Shown here: positions 11,357 through 23,900 of the stretch, piece after piece
How the letters are laid out: each line of letters starts with the position of its first letter
Position numbering within the stretch: position 1 is the first letter of the stretch
From: Notospermus geniculatus
Lineage: Eukaryota > Nemertea > Pilidiophora > Heteronemertea > Lineidae
Direction of reading: 5' to 3'
Length of the DNA stretch: 64,000 nt
Assembly: GCA_002633025.1 (NCBI GenBank)
Contig: NMRB01000100.1
Span: 46,390-110,389, forward strand
The notes under the pieces: generated by a model
The model's database searches: none
Told to the model about the DNA's origin: nothing
Seen by the model: only the letters and a program-made list of their open reading frames with translations
Program-made: the position numbers and the translations under genes

Positions 11357-13783
11357 TGTGGTAATTTCACACGATCAAGAAAGAACAGACGTAGCATCTT
11401 CTGATCTACTTGTATAATCCTCTTTTCTGAGCAACCTGAAATTCTTACCGTGTCCGTCAATGAACATGTCGTAGAATTCCTCCCAGCTTCCCTGAAAGTC
11501 ACCGAAGCTGGAGCTACTTCGGTAGAAATGGTAATAGGACACCAACAGATCCTTGGGGTTGCGGAAGAGAATCAGCATCTGAAAAGACAAGCAAAGCTTT
11601 TTGACAATCAGTTCTCTCATCACGAGCGTCTTTTGATTGTTTTCAATCGAAATGAACCGTCATATTTACAGTGCAGTTTGCAGTGCCCATCCTGATATTT
11701 GCCGATTTCGATGAGCGTACCCGTTTCAACGTGCCCTTTCTTTTGCGACCAAGCAGACAATCTCACAAGGACCAGGAAACAACTTCCTCACTTCACCGTC
11801 GCAAACGATATTTGATCACTCGTCGCTTTAATATAGGCCACTTTGATCGGGCGTTTCCTCTACATTGGTTCACTGAGGTATAGCCTATTTCCAGTATGGG
11901 AGCTCCAGGAGTCAGCAATACTTGGCGTTTTTTCTTTTCTCTTGATGGCTTGGGCCACTTCTCTAAATCACTAAATCTAAATCACTAGTCTCTAAATCAT
12001 AATTCATATTCACTATCGATTCCTTAGTGTAATGCTCGACTGCTGATTGGAGTCACGGTTCTGATGAATAAGCGGTATTACCATTAATAACATTCCTGCA
12101 ATTACTGCGGGGTTTACATAGCGAGGATATTCCTTTGTGGTGACGATGAGGAATTCTCTGTTATTGATTTTGAAGTGGAACTATCGAGTAACCCTCGCGC
12201 CGGAACAAGGAAGCAACTTACCAGCTTGGGCTGCAGAGAGGCGCAGGGCAAACATCGATACCGGTCATCTCTGAGGTTCCGCGGTCGATCCCGTGCTCAT
12301 GGAGAGAGAGAGAGAGCGCGCACACTAACAGTGCAGGTTTTCCTGGCACTCCGGTTTCCTCCTGCTGCGCATTAATTCGTCCAGTGTTTTCTATAGAGAG
12401 CTATTTGGCGCTCAGCTCGCGATTCAATATTTAGAAACAACTTACCTGCTTTTGGATACGTGACAATGAAGACGTCATCGTCACGTGGTTCAAACTCCTT
12501 AACTGCATCCAAGATGTCCGGGGGCGAGTAGCAGAAGAAGAGGACCCCCTCGTAGACATGTTCCCCAGGCAGGACGTGACTGAATCTTTTACCCGACATT
12601 CTGTAAAGAAAACGCAAAGAACTCTGTTTTTTTGAGTTATCACTGTTGGTTAAGTTGCTGATGCTGCTCGCTTTGAGAGAAATATTGCCCACTTTCCTGG
12701 TATTCAAGAAAGAATTCAGCCCTTGAATTCACTCAGTGTTGACCTGTCACCATTTAAGTACTTTAATTGTGATTTTGAAGCAAATGGCTGCTTGCTTTCT
12801 TGAGTTTTGGAACTTTTGAGTCCAAATTACTATGCCTACTATGCTGATATGGCGTGCTTTTGAAACGGAACGGGCCTATTTCACCAGGAAAAAGATTGAA
12901 AAATGAATACCAGTACTTTTTGAGAATATAGCCCATCCTAATGAGACCACAAGCTGACCTGAAATTGAGTCATATGTTATTGAAACTAATTTGATGTATT
13001 GAATAAATTGTTAGAACGGTGCTGCTGAAAAATCAAATCAAAGACAAATAGAATTGATATTTTTGGAAATGTGAATGTTTTTGGCAAAGTTTTCCCATTT
13101 ACATATCCAGTAATTGTTACATTTGATTCCAAAGAAATTGAGAAAAAGCACAAATTTGTTTTGAGTATTTTTACGAAAAATGCATTGGTGAAATTTTTCT
13201 AGCACTGTTGTTGTTGTTGGCAACTTAATTGTTTTTTACCTCGTCTTTCTAACTGGGTATAACTTGAAATCGTTAGCATTGATGAACTTAGAATGTGGGC
13301 CAAACTGATCATGATGATGATATTAGATATTATACCAGTACCGGTAGTTGATTTTCATTCATGATAAATCATATGGAATATGGAAATATTGTCTTTTTTG
13401 ATACCAAACTTATTGTAACATTAGTATTTTTGATAAAATTATAGGGATTAGGTTAGCAAATTGTCCAAAAATTACCGGTAGGTAAAGTGTTGTACCTGTG
13501 GTGATTTCACCTGTCTCTGAAACTGGAAGTTTCGACTCACTCATCCTTTTGGAGATATTTTCAATAGAAGAGCCTGCCTGTCAGTTCTAAATCTACTGTC
13601 AACACTGTATTGTAAAATAGCTTTTTTAAAATAAAACCTTTTTTTCCTGGTATATCAGATGAAATTGTCCATCTTCCTGCATGTCTTTACCAGTGGCCTG
13701 TGACTGTGTCTGCTTGATATTCCGTCACGGGTTTGATGAGACCCGCCAAGGGCAGCTTTCGGTTTGAGGAAAGGCTCCGGTTC

Positions 13784-16700
13784 TTAAGACCTCGGCCTAG
13801 CCCTAGTCTTATAACGTTCTTCTGGCCAGAACCTCGTCCCAAGGTTATAATTCATGATTTTGAATCCTTTATAGATAGTTCCGAGGTCCATCAAGAACAT
13901 GATGATCACCAGGACTATCATAATGATCATTGCCAGCGATCCCACCGCCTGTGCAGTAGGGGACTCCACTGGAGGTGGAATATATTTTCTTCCAGTCGGT
14001 GCCAGTTTCTTTTGTTTCTCTGAAATGAAAAATAAAATACCGTGACTTAGTTTCTAAGAGGTCACAGACCATACGTAAATTGGGTACATACTGGTAGGTA
14101 AAAGTTGCATACAGAACACAGTGTTGGCAAGTCGCATTTCATCTTGCAAATGCTGCCTCTCCAACCCGAGCTGTACTGTGGTCACGGAGTTATGCCGGAT
14201 TGGCTTCATATCCGCCCATTTTGCTATTGCCATATTACATGGGCACGATGTTGGTTTCATGTTTTCAATATGAATGAATCCAAGACATCCCTTCCCGAGA
14301 TTTGTATTCTGACATTTCTTTCATTTATTTATTAAGGCAACTCCTGCGGGTTATAATGTATAGGCCTATAGAACCGCCCCCAATCCAGCATAACTCCGCG
14401 ACCACAGTATATATATAGGCCTACAGTCCAGGTCATATGTAAAACCCGCTTCAAATACACTCTCTTGCATGATTGTCGTGAAAAAAGCAAGTCAGTATTC
14501 TTGCACTTACGCAAACAAGGTGTCACTATGGGCAGCCATTGAGCTCCGTCGCCACACTCCACTGTCATTTCCCCTTCGCCGTTCGGGAACTCAAACTCAT
14601 TACTGATACAAGAATATGTAATGACTGTCCTATAGGCTGTGTCATTGTAGGCCACGGTGGTGTTCTCGGGGATGAGAGGGTCTGCGCATTCAAGAGCTGA
14701 AAGAACGAACAACGTAGATGCATATGGTTGTATGTCCTCAGTTGGTCGGCATGGAAATGACATGGCCGTCACAAATCTACTAACTGTGGACATTAGATTT
14801 GAACCTATCCCAAATGGGGACATTAGGTGCTAGCTGACTGTGCATGACTTACGGGTTCATTTGGCATGTTTTCAATTGGGGACATTCCCGCTTACTGCAT
14901 CTCTGATGGGTCCACACAGTCAAATGTTTTTTTTGCACACAAGTCCTCGGTTGACACCGCATACAAATGCCCACCTTCCCCTGAACAACTTGGTGACTGG
15001 ACAACTAAAATGTCGTAGGCCGCCGGATTACCATCAGCTGGTACTTACAAACGCAGTCAGCCAATCTGCTGATATTCCATCGTCCAATCTGCCAGTTGAC
15101 GTAATTCTCCCGACAAGACACCCACTTACTGACCACCCGGTCGGGGAACATGAAGCCTGGCAGGCAGGTCCACGCCACGGTGTCCGTAAAACGCCTCTTC
15201 GAGGAGCTGACGGTCGCGTTGCCTACTCTTGGGAACGGTTCGCACTCCACAGCTGAAAGATGGACGGGACTTCGTTCTCTGCCCGTGGTTCTTGTGTTAA
15301 CGGATCTTTGACCGACTACGTATTGAAGTCTGCATCAAGATCTCTAACACTCGTCCTTCTCCTTCTCCACTGAATTAGCCAACGAATGAAGCCCGACACG
15401 CCAGATAAAAAAAAAGTTAAAGTTTGGGTTTATAGTCTGATTCAACGGTAGAGGTGTCATCCGACTTTACACTTTAACCCTAGTCTATCCTGAAACGGCT
15501 TTCAGTAGAACTCGATGAGCTGCTCTTTCAGCGCTGTACAATCCGAGCATTTCCGACCGGTACCCATTTATACACCTGGGTGGAGAGAGGCCAGTGAGGC
15601 AAAGAGACTTGCCCAAAGTCTCACGCCCAGTGGGATTCGAAACCGGGACCCTCTGACCGCTAGTCGGAGGCCCGAACCACTACACCACCGTGGCTCCTCC
15701 AACAGGAACGCTTGCAAGTTCCTTATTCCTGCTTTACAACAATCACATAACACCCAGTACTCACGGCTACAGTTATCTGGGACATCTATCCATTCCTCAT
15801 CAGGGCCACACCAAGCAACCTTGGCGCTCGTGTTATCAAAGGCGAAGTGATACCCGTGTTCACATTCATACTCGATCCACGACGGATAAATACGTGCTGT
15901 GGAGTTCTTCTTGGCGTATTTGATACCTGGAGGAGGTTTGCACTGCTTGGCTGAAAGAAGGAATTCAGCCCCAGTATGTCCACCTGTTGGTTGATCAAGT
16001 AGAATGCCTTCGTGAAGCCCAGCAATTGCCGCGGATTTCACGAAGGCGTTCACTTGATCTTTACAAGTTATACAACATGTATGTTTTCGTCAGTCATTCT
16101 CTACTGATGGCAAAAAGTAAGCCTTTTTTAACCATGAACAACACCAGTAGGCCTACAGCTACAGCAGTGGTCGCTATTGCAGAGATCAACTACGTACCAC
16201 CAGTTGACCTCCTCGAGTTGAGCGGTGAATGTGGCGACTGACGGCTGGGCGTAGGCAGTCGTATTGGACGCTCCACCCCTACTTCGCTCACCCACCTCCC
16301 TGTCTCCGCTCAACCTGTACCCTGTAGGCCTACGTGCTGTCGAAATAGGTCCTTGTGTGGTCAACATTCCGATGGTGGATGCCACATTACAGATACCAAA
16401 CTTATAGAGACTTACGTTCACAAGGCGCCAACGACCCATCGCTCCATTTCCCTGGGTATAGACACTCATATTGCATCGAAGGCATTTCAGTGATGTTTGG
16501 CTTCATCGCCGTCCAAGCCACCATCATCTCGTCTGCCATGGTTTTGTTAATCATTGTTGAATTGTCCGAAGCGTTATACGCTGAAGAAGCAATGAAGTTC
16601 TCGTTTCATTACCACCCGCCGTTACGACGTCTACCCGCAGCAAAAACAGGTTGTAACAACGCAATCCAAAGAATGACATCCTGAAAGACTCGGGGCATTT

Positions 16701-19700
16701 AATGGTCCCTACGCTCCCTATAGAGACAAGTGCGGGAGATGGCGCATTTGCGAAGGAATGAACCAATGGTCGTGGAGGTGCCAACTCTGGATGCCGTGTT
16801 CCTGATTTCAGATGCAGCATCGACAGCCAGCTTGGTCCTTTAACAGGCAGTCTACTGTCAGCTTGGAGATCAACAAGATTCTCCGACCAGTTCGGGCAAA
16901 AGTCTGCAATACGTACGAGCGGGCTTCTGGGCTTGCCAGTCCAAGTAACGTTCGGTGAAGTTGGGCATCAGGTAGCCATGCTCACATGTGTAGTTGATGA
17001 CCAGTCCAATGTAGGGTTTCGGTGGGTGGGGTACGACGTGAGCCGCCGACGGCAGCGCCGGACAACGTTTTGCTGTGTGAAAGGATTGGCAGTGATGATG
17101 AATAGACCAGTCGAACCTCTGAGGTCAACCTTGGGACAATCCCAAACTGCAGGGGCCCGACTGGACGGACGAAGTAGCGCCTTTAAATTGATCAGTGGAA
17201 GAGAGGCCACAAAGTCAGAACTGACCTTGGTGTCCTCAACAGAGAAGACATCGAGTGACAGAGGTTACCAGAACCTTTCTTACGGGTTTGTTGGAAAACC
17301 CACCCATAGGGCAAGCTTCGAAAATCTTACCTACGTGTTGACAAACAAAACCCATCTTCTTCGAACATGGTTTCATGTCCGACTTCCATTTCGTCAGATA
17401 GTAACCGTTAATAAACTTGTTCTTCACAAGACATATGCACATGTCCTCCCTGTCGTCTGCCTTCGACAGAAAGTCGTCTGGTAACCAATTATCGAACATG
17501 ATCGTCTTCGACGAGTAAGTGAAATTTGCAGACGAATTGGCCTCTGAAAGTGAAATGGTCCGTCTTCATTGCGCGCATCCTCTACGAACAGAAACTCCAA
17601 TGACTGAGAGAGTGGGATGGGGATGCACAGAGGGGAGAGTACGAGGGTACTCTCTTTTCTCGTAAGAGAGGAGTGGGCGGCAACTAAAATTGCAACTGAG
17701 GTGTACAGCCAAACTGGACACCTAGGTACATCAGTCTGGAAAATTCTAAAGCAGAGGATTCCGGATCCAAGAAAGAAGAGGGCCAGCATTTTCCCCAGGG
17801 CTTGTTCGCCTCCGGTATCATCCGAGAGAAAGGTAGAGGCAGAGACGTGCTGCTGAAGAGCTGAAAGGCCCCTGACCATGTAGTAGAGTTTGCTTTCTCA
17901 GCCTTCGGAAACTACGGTAGTCCTTGTCAATGGTCTTGTCGAAGTTCAAGGAACTATTAACAGTAATGAATTGTCCATTGGCTGCCAATTCGCGCTAGAA
18001 TACTCTCACTCTACTCGGAGATGCGCCTCCACTATGGTGGAAATCCTTGGTCAAAGCTGCAAGGCAAATGTGTCTACGACTCACCTCTCCTCCCTACAGT
18101 CCATTGGCTCAAGTAATCAAAACGGAGAACTTCGTCGATGAAATTTAGCTCGTCCTGGTTCTGGATTGCAAGGAGCTGGGAGTCATCTTTGTCTTTACAG
18201 ACTTCAACAGCTTCGTCTTGAGTTAGTTTATCACTGAAGAACATGTAGCACATTCCAGCATGTTTGCTGTAGGCCCACTCCTTTGATCGGCACGGTGAAG
18301 GGGAAAGGGTATAGCCAGCTGGAACAAAAGTGCTGAGTGCGGAGTACATGTACTTTCATCCTTCATGCATTCTGAGACATTTACGGTCCCTTCCGCTCCC
18401 TCCAAGACGAGAGGAGCACTTGCGTAGACCCGGATGATTTGGTTTCCCACACTTTCCATAGCTTTCGACCTGTTGTATTGCACGCAAGAAACACGGACCG
18501 CTGGAAACCAATGCAGTGGAAGTTGGCTGGACAGTTTCTTACCTTGAAGCTTAAGCCTTGGGTTGAAGACTCTGGGAGTAGTTGTGATTGGAACCTCAGT
18601 CGTCGTAGGAGCAGACGTACTGGGATGAGCAGACGTATTTGGATGAGGAACTTTGCTGGCAGAGGAATCGTTAGAAGCTTTTGAATCGGTCTCAGATGTG
18701 TTTGTGGAAATAGAAGGATACTTTGGGCATGGAGGGGGAGTCGGACAGATGCAATCGATAACTTGTGCTGTTCCGGTTATGTTGCTTTGTGTCATAGTTT
18801 GGAGTGTCATCAGCGATAATTGAGTTGGGGACGATACTGCCTTGGTAATTCCTGTTGGTGGCGATGCTCCGACAGTTGTCTTGATGGTACCCTTGTTTGG
18901 TGTTCCTGGGTCTGGATGTGTTGTTTTGACGGCATCAACGTGTTTACCTGGTGACGGAGAAGACACATCGGTTGTCTTGGTGGTTCCATTGATTGCCGTT
19001 CCAGTTACTGAATCTGCTCCGTCAACAAGAGTACCTGCTGATGGAGGAAAAGCATCGGTTGTTGTAGAACTGTCCGTCGCCGACGTTTCTTGCGATGAAG
19101 ACGGTCCTGCGGTTCCCGTGGGGTCCTCGACCGCTTGTGGAGATGATGTCAACGTTGTCTCAGCGGTATCCCCTGGTGTGGTTACAGGCTCCAGTGTCGT
19201 TTCATTTGCCCCAGAGATATCTGTGGGTGTTGCAGACACTTCTTCGGTTTCAGTTTCCATGGAGCTGTCCTCAACCAAAGTGTCTAATGACGGAGTTAGT
19301 TCTGTTGTTTCCGTATCGTTGTTCTCCGCTGAAAATTCTGGGGAGGGAGAAATCGCCATGGTTTCATTATCGGTGTCATCCGTCAAAGTGTCTAGTGTTG
19401 CAGTGGATGCCGTTGATGAGCGCGGAGTCTCGGTTGATGTGGAGGTGCCAGCGCGTTCGGTGTTTTCAGATTTAGGTTTGTGCCGAAGGGGGACTTTCTT
19501 CGGATATGTCTTGTCTGCTGTTTGAGGATCCTCCTGTTGATTTCCTGGTACTACATACGTGTATGTTTCCACAATCTCTCCCAGGTTTGTTGAGTGTAGT
19601 TCTGAAGGAACAGGTGAATTAAAAGACATCGAGAATTTCGTCAGTCTGCGTATTTACAAGTAGTAAGCCATTGGCATAATCGTTCGTTCCGTGGTTACGT

Positions 19701-19951
19701 TGCCACGGTTCAACGACAGACTATTTGGAATGTCCTTTTCTTAAGACAAAACCGAAAATGGAACCGTGGACTAACCGATGGAACCTTGCGGCTCTGTTTT
19801 GGAACCATTATTTGGTGTCTCTGGTGTGATACCACCACGCACCCTTGCAGGTCCGACTTTCTGAGAGCATTTGCTGAAAACACTTACCTGCAATACAAAG
19901 AAGAAGCAGATTCACCAGAAAAAGTCCAACGAGAGAAATTCGGAGGGACAT
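13784..19951 (-). CDS. type I membrane receptor: mucin stalk, C-type lectin domain, four sushi domains (copy 2)
   Basis: Exons in minus-strand order: 19888-19951, 18543-19601, 18085-18318, 17331-17543, 16917-17072, 16416-16580, 15765-15950, 15049-15252, 14511-14696, 13784-14019. They total 900 codons plus stop and every intron is phase 1, as in copy 1. The domain layout is the same: signal peptide (MSLRISLVGLFL), Thr/Ser-rich stalk, C-type lectin domain with LPD in place of EPN, four CCP domains and a transmembrane helix (SLAMIIMIVLVIIMF). The clearest protein differences from copy 1 lie in the first CCP, where exon 6 is 9 bases longer (three extra residues), and in the signal peptide. Most of the lectin domain and the stalk are nearly identical, with one stalk residue changed (Leu to Gln). 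No disabling change is seen. Intron 7 carries a SINE. Confidence 0.82.
15406..15699 (-). mobile_element. tRNA-derived SINE in receptor copy 2
   Basis: Read on the minus strand, it starts with a tRNA-like head: GGAGCCACGG, an A-box-like TGGTGTAGTGGTTCGGGC and a B-box GGTTTCGAATCC. A body follows with CACCCAGGTGTATAAATGGG, a segment I recall from widespread animal SINEs, and the element ends in a T-rich run (plus-strand A9 near 15407). Copy 1 has no insert at the matching point (near 4550), so it arrived in unit 2 after duplication. It lies in the intron between exons 7 and 8 of the receptor. It is not a functional tRNA gene. Confidence 0.85.
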
Positions 19952-20985
19952 CCTGCCGCTACGATGGCCTCGCACCTGCTCACAAGTCTCTGATCGTATG
20001 GCAAACTTCGGCAACACCAGAAGGTACATGGTGATGTTGAAGTGTCCATGTCAAGTGAAGGCAAGAGCAGTGACAAGTAGCCCTGATATTTGAAATGAGT
20101 GGAAAGCATCGAATGAATAGTTCATACAGATCCCACATTGTCACTATAGGATGTATTATTGATGACTTTTACAACCATCAAGAAATCATGGCTTTCGGCA
20201 ACAACCCAAGCCAATAGTAATACTTGACGGTGTTGTTCAATGAGGCATTCAGGTGACATTCCTAATTCATTGGTTGCGATATTCGAATTCGTTCCTCTGG
20301 GTGTGGGCTGTTATCTTCAGAGTCCTTTGGCAATTCTGTGTGCAACGTAAATCTGTGCATGGTAGCTGACGAAACCGCTGTTTTCACCGTTTCTGTGGTG
20401 AACCAATGTGTAGGCCTACTTGTAGGCCCAGATGGTTGCACACAAATGCTTGTGGTGAACGTCGGTATTAATATAGCGTAGGCGGGCCTACTCCTTGCCC
20501 AGTAGGGGACGATCGAATGCTTCTCTAATATCCATGACCAATATCCAGTAGGCCTACCGTTCCGAACAGTAAAGAAAAAGTAAAGAAAGTGGAGAGTTTT
20601 CGCAAGGACTATTTTATTACCACTAATGTCTGGAACGAATAATTTTTGAAGATTTCCAGTGTAAATTTGTTAGGGAAGAAATCATGATCAGAGCGTCTAA
20701 ACACGGTACGGTACAATTTCTGGCACCACTACAGTAGGCCTACCAGGAAATATCACGACGATCCTTTGACTACAACAGGAGCAGATGATTTTGGTTCATC
20801 TGGTGCCCAAGGAAATCGCATGAGCCGAGCGTGCCTGCCCCTTTTTCGCTGCTAGTCGTTAATGACTGTCCACAACAAGCCGATCAAAATTCAAGTCCAA
20901 TCTACGTCGCCTGATGACGAACCACTCTCCTCAGAACTGTTGCTTCATTTTTCAACTTCGCACCTTTAATACGCAGGATGTCTCA
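19952..20985 (-). other. 5' flank of receptor copy 2
   Basis: This corresponds to 8982-9991 in unit 1 with small indels. It presumably contains the receptor promoter and the 3' untranslated end of the sulfotransferase. I could place no discrete site beyond several TAGGCCTA palindromes. Confidence 0.45.
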
Positions 20986-23900
20986 TTATAATTCATATCT
21001 AAATGGTATATCATAGCCTTTCATGCGTACATCGTATACTTTATCGAATATCTCATTCTGAAAGACGGTGAAATGGTTTTTCCAGTCACCTACTTGACCT
21101 GAAATGGAAAGTGGGACAATTGGTAAGTTTCCAGTCACCTACTGGAAATGGAAAGTCGGACAATCAATCAAAAAATCAAAGCATATTAGAATGGAGGTTA
21201 GTTTGAAAGGTCGTAATAGGGGCGAAAGCTTGACAGTACCTACCCTTTCGTAGTAAGGGCGAAACCTTGGCATCAATAGAGTACACGTCTTCATGATTCG
21301 TCATTGGGTTTTTCCGCATGTTGTCGAATGTTGTATGCTCTGCTATCTGTCGAATGACATCGTCACTCAGTGACTTCCCGAGGAACTTGCACATGCCACG
21401 TATAGAGGCTTGTAGATCCTGAAAAGCGGGAACAGAGTGCTTGGCATCATCAACCATCAGGGCGGTCATATCGGTGGTAACGTGAGTAGGCCTATGCGTG
21501 GCCAGTGCTGGGATGAAAAATCGGCAAAACCATGATCTAAACATGGAAAACAGTAGCCTATACGGCACTACCGATAAGGACTTTTAACTTACCTCTTTCA
21601 TGTCTTCATAAAACACGATGTGGACATGAGGTTCGTTCCTCTTGCCCCACCAGCTTTTGGTGAAGTCAAACCAGGAACCATGGTCAACTGAAAACGAAAA
21701 CTATCAGTTACAATCCCATTAGGCAGTAGGCCGACTTCTACTCTAAGTTTCTGTGGAAATGTTTTTATTACACGATCAAGAAAGAACATAATGTAGGCTA
21801 GCATCTTCTGATGTACTTGTATAACCATCTTTTCTGAGCAACCCGTAAATTCTTACCGTGTCCATCAATGAACATGTCGTAGAATTCCTCCCAGCTTCCC
21901 TGAAAGTCGCCGAAGCTGGAGCTACTTCGGTAGAAATGGTAATAGGACACCAACAGATCCTTCGGGTTGCGGAAGAGAATCAGCATCTGAAAAGACGAGC
22001 AAAGCTTTTTGACAATCAGTTCTCTCATCACGAGCGTCTTTTGATTGTTTTCAATCGAAATGAACCGTCATATTTACAGTGTAGTACGACCTTGCTAAAT
22101 ACAGTCGGAATTTTTTTATCAGCGTTCTTCCTTTGCTTGCTGCCCTCAATCGTTCTAAAAATCACTTGGTTGACGATTTCCACACCATTCTGATAAAAAA
22201 CACAGCATGCCAGCCTAAAAAAGAAGTTGCTCGACACCAGTAAAGCTTTCGATAGCATACTCATTTATCCTGACGGAGATTCGCAATGACACCAACCTTC
22301 GTATTTTGACTCCAAAGTTTCTTCGGGGCCAGCTTTACTGGTAAATGTGTCTTTATAACTCTCGGTGGTGGCACCTCTGCAGCTAGATCGAGGCCGACTT
22401 CGTTCAGAACCTTGTCTTTGAATTCCAAGAATGGCGACCGGAAGTAGACCTGTTTCTTGGCGGCACCAGCGAAATCTCCACCGTTCATGATGAGCCATGC
22501 CACCTCTTGTAACCAGGTCGTTCCTGAAGAGAGAAGACAGGAACCTAAGCTGAACAATGTACGGCGTGTGTGTCGTGCCCATCCTGATATTTGCCGATTT
22601 CGATGAGCGTACCCGTTTCAACGTGCCCTTTCTTTTGCGACCAAGCAGACAATCTCACAAGGACCACACTGTAAAAATTTTTTACTGTTTTATTACAGAA
22701 AATACTGGCAGCAGCAGTTACCAGCATGTTCTGTAAATCTACATGACGTTCAGTACTGATGAACTGTGTATTGACAGTATCAGTAATATTACAGAACTGT
22801 AACAACAGAGTTCTGTATAATTACCGCAGTAATTTTACAGAAGACATTTGAAATTAACAGAAACTACGGTACCCTACGTTTTCTGTTAATATACAGCTCT
22901 TCATGTAAATATACAGGGACCACTGGTAACTGCTGCTGCCAGTATTTTCTGTAAATTAACAAGTCGTGAAAGAGAATTTACAGTATGCACTGGTCACCCT
23001 GATCAGGGGACTCTGTTAGGCTGAGTAAGCCGTAACATTCAAGTTACCATAAATATTATGTAGGGGGTCAGGGATTTCATTCAAATAAAAATTGTTCATA
23101 TGTGTGGTGTAATGAGGCATCATTTCCAAAAACTTGACACCCCACAAAAATACTGAGCGAGGTTTATTGTACAAAAATATGCTGTTACCATGTTGGTATA
23201 GGAGGAGGCAACATTCCTATAGTTTTTATTTGCCATATTTTTTATTCTACAATTTGTTATTAAGATTAGTATTCGAAGTACGTTGACGTCTTTTCCACGT
23301 GATTTTGACGTCTTTTGTGGAAATACTTTCTGATGTTTTAGCAGATTGACATCGACTTTCTGGATTGTTATACATTTAATTTCACTATCATCTTAAAAAT
23401 GAATCGTTTTTTAAGGATTTGAGACTGGTTAAGAGAAGTCGTCAATTTCAGGTTTTAGGGTCCTTAAGTTCATTGACAATGTTGGGCCAGTCCTGGTCCA
23501 GGTCTGGCAAGTCCTCTTCAGCTGTGTCAGTGGAGCAAGCCTTGGGCCAGCCTTGGCCTTGCCTTGGCAATCTCATTCAGAATATCTCAGTCGAGCCAGG
23601 CATGGGCCAGCCGTGGCCATGCCCAGGCATACCTGGTGCCAGGTCTTGCCGGGTGTATGCCAACCTTGGGCCAAGGCACCTGTGCTAGCTGGGATGCAGC
23701 CAGACTTGGGATTTTTCCAACCCATCCCAAATCCGGGGCGCCCTGCTGACAATGGCTGATGGACATCATCCGACACAACAGTAAATACAGTAGACCTGGG
23801 ACAAAATTTCAGTAAATCGACGGCCCTCTGTTAGATAACAGTACTAATTCTGTAGCCTTACATAACCGACTGATGAAAAATATTTCGAATTACATAAAAA

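Larger units (their letters stand above)
9992..12599 (-). pseudogene. cytosolic sulfotransferase pseudogene, exon 2 and promoter missing (copy 1)
   Basis: Five of six coding exons remain, each with intact frame and splice sites: exon 1 12446-12599, exon 3 11449-11578, exon 4 11054-11148, exon 5 10312-10486, exon 6 9992-10104. They encode YPKAG, RNPKD with the VSYYHF helix, the RKGQVGDWK loop and the KxxxTVxxxE dimer motif. Exon 2, with the TTWLQ half of the PAPS loop and the catalytic His in KTHLP, is absent. About 0.5 kb present in unit 2 (22080-22577) is replaced here by a few bases near 11677. Joining exon 1 (phase 1) to exon 3 (phase 0) shifts the frame. The duplication edge at 12619 also removes whatever lay upstream of the exon 1 acceptor, so the native leader and promoter are gone. 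The surviving exons look undamaged, which suggests recent loss or, less likely, a misassembly. Confidence 0.85.
2021..12619. repeat. tandem segmental duplication, unit 1
   Basis: This 10.6-kb block is repeated at 12629-24927. The left edge is the phrase TTTTTGAGTTATCAC, found at 2021 and again at 12629. The right edge is the phrase AAACGCAAAG, ending at 12619 and again at 24927. Sequence outside these edges does not match. The unit holds a lectin/sushi receptor gene and a sulfotransferase, both on the minus strand. Identity varies along the block: most of it differs by a few per cent with small indels, but one 2.3-kb tract is nearly identical. Confidence 0.93.

Noticed and set aside
3155-12599. 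Functional partnership in which the sulfotransferase modifies the receptor's mucin stalk
   Set aside because: The sulfotransferase has no signal peptide or membrane anchor and belongs to the cytosolic SULT type. Carbohydrate and tyrosine sulfation of secreted proteins uses Golgi enzymes. Co-duplication alone does not support the link.
15620-15699. tRNA gene on the minus strand
   Set aside because: A and B boxes are present, but the sequence continues into a SINE body and ends in a simple tail, so it is the tRNA-derived head of a SINE.
20986-21089. Shorter form of sulfotransferase exon 6 starting after AAGTAG
   Set aside because: It gives RKGDWK, three residues short of the family motif. The acceptor nine bases earlier gives RKGQVGDWK, the canonical form.
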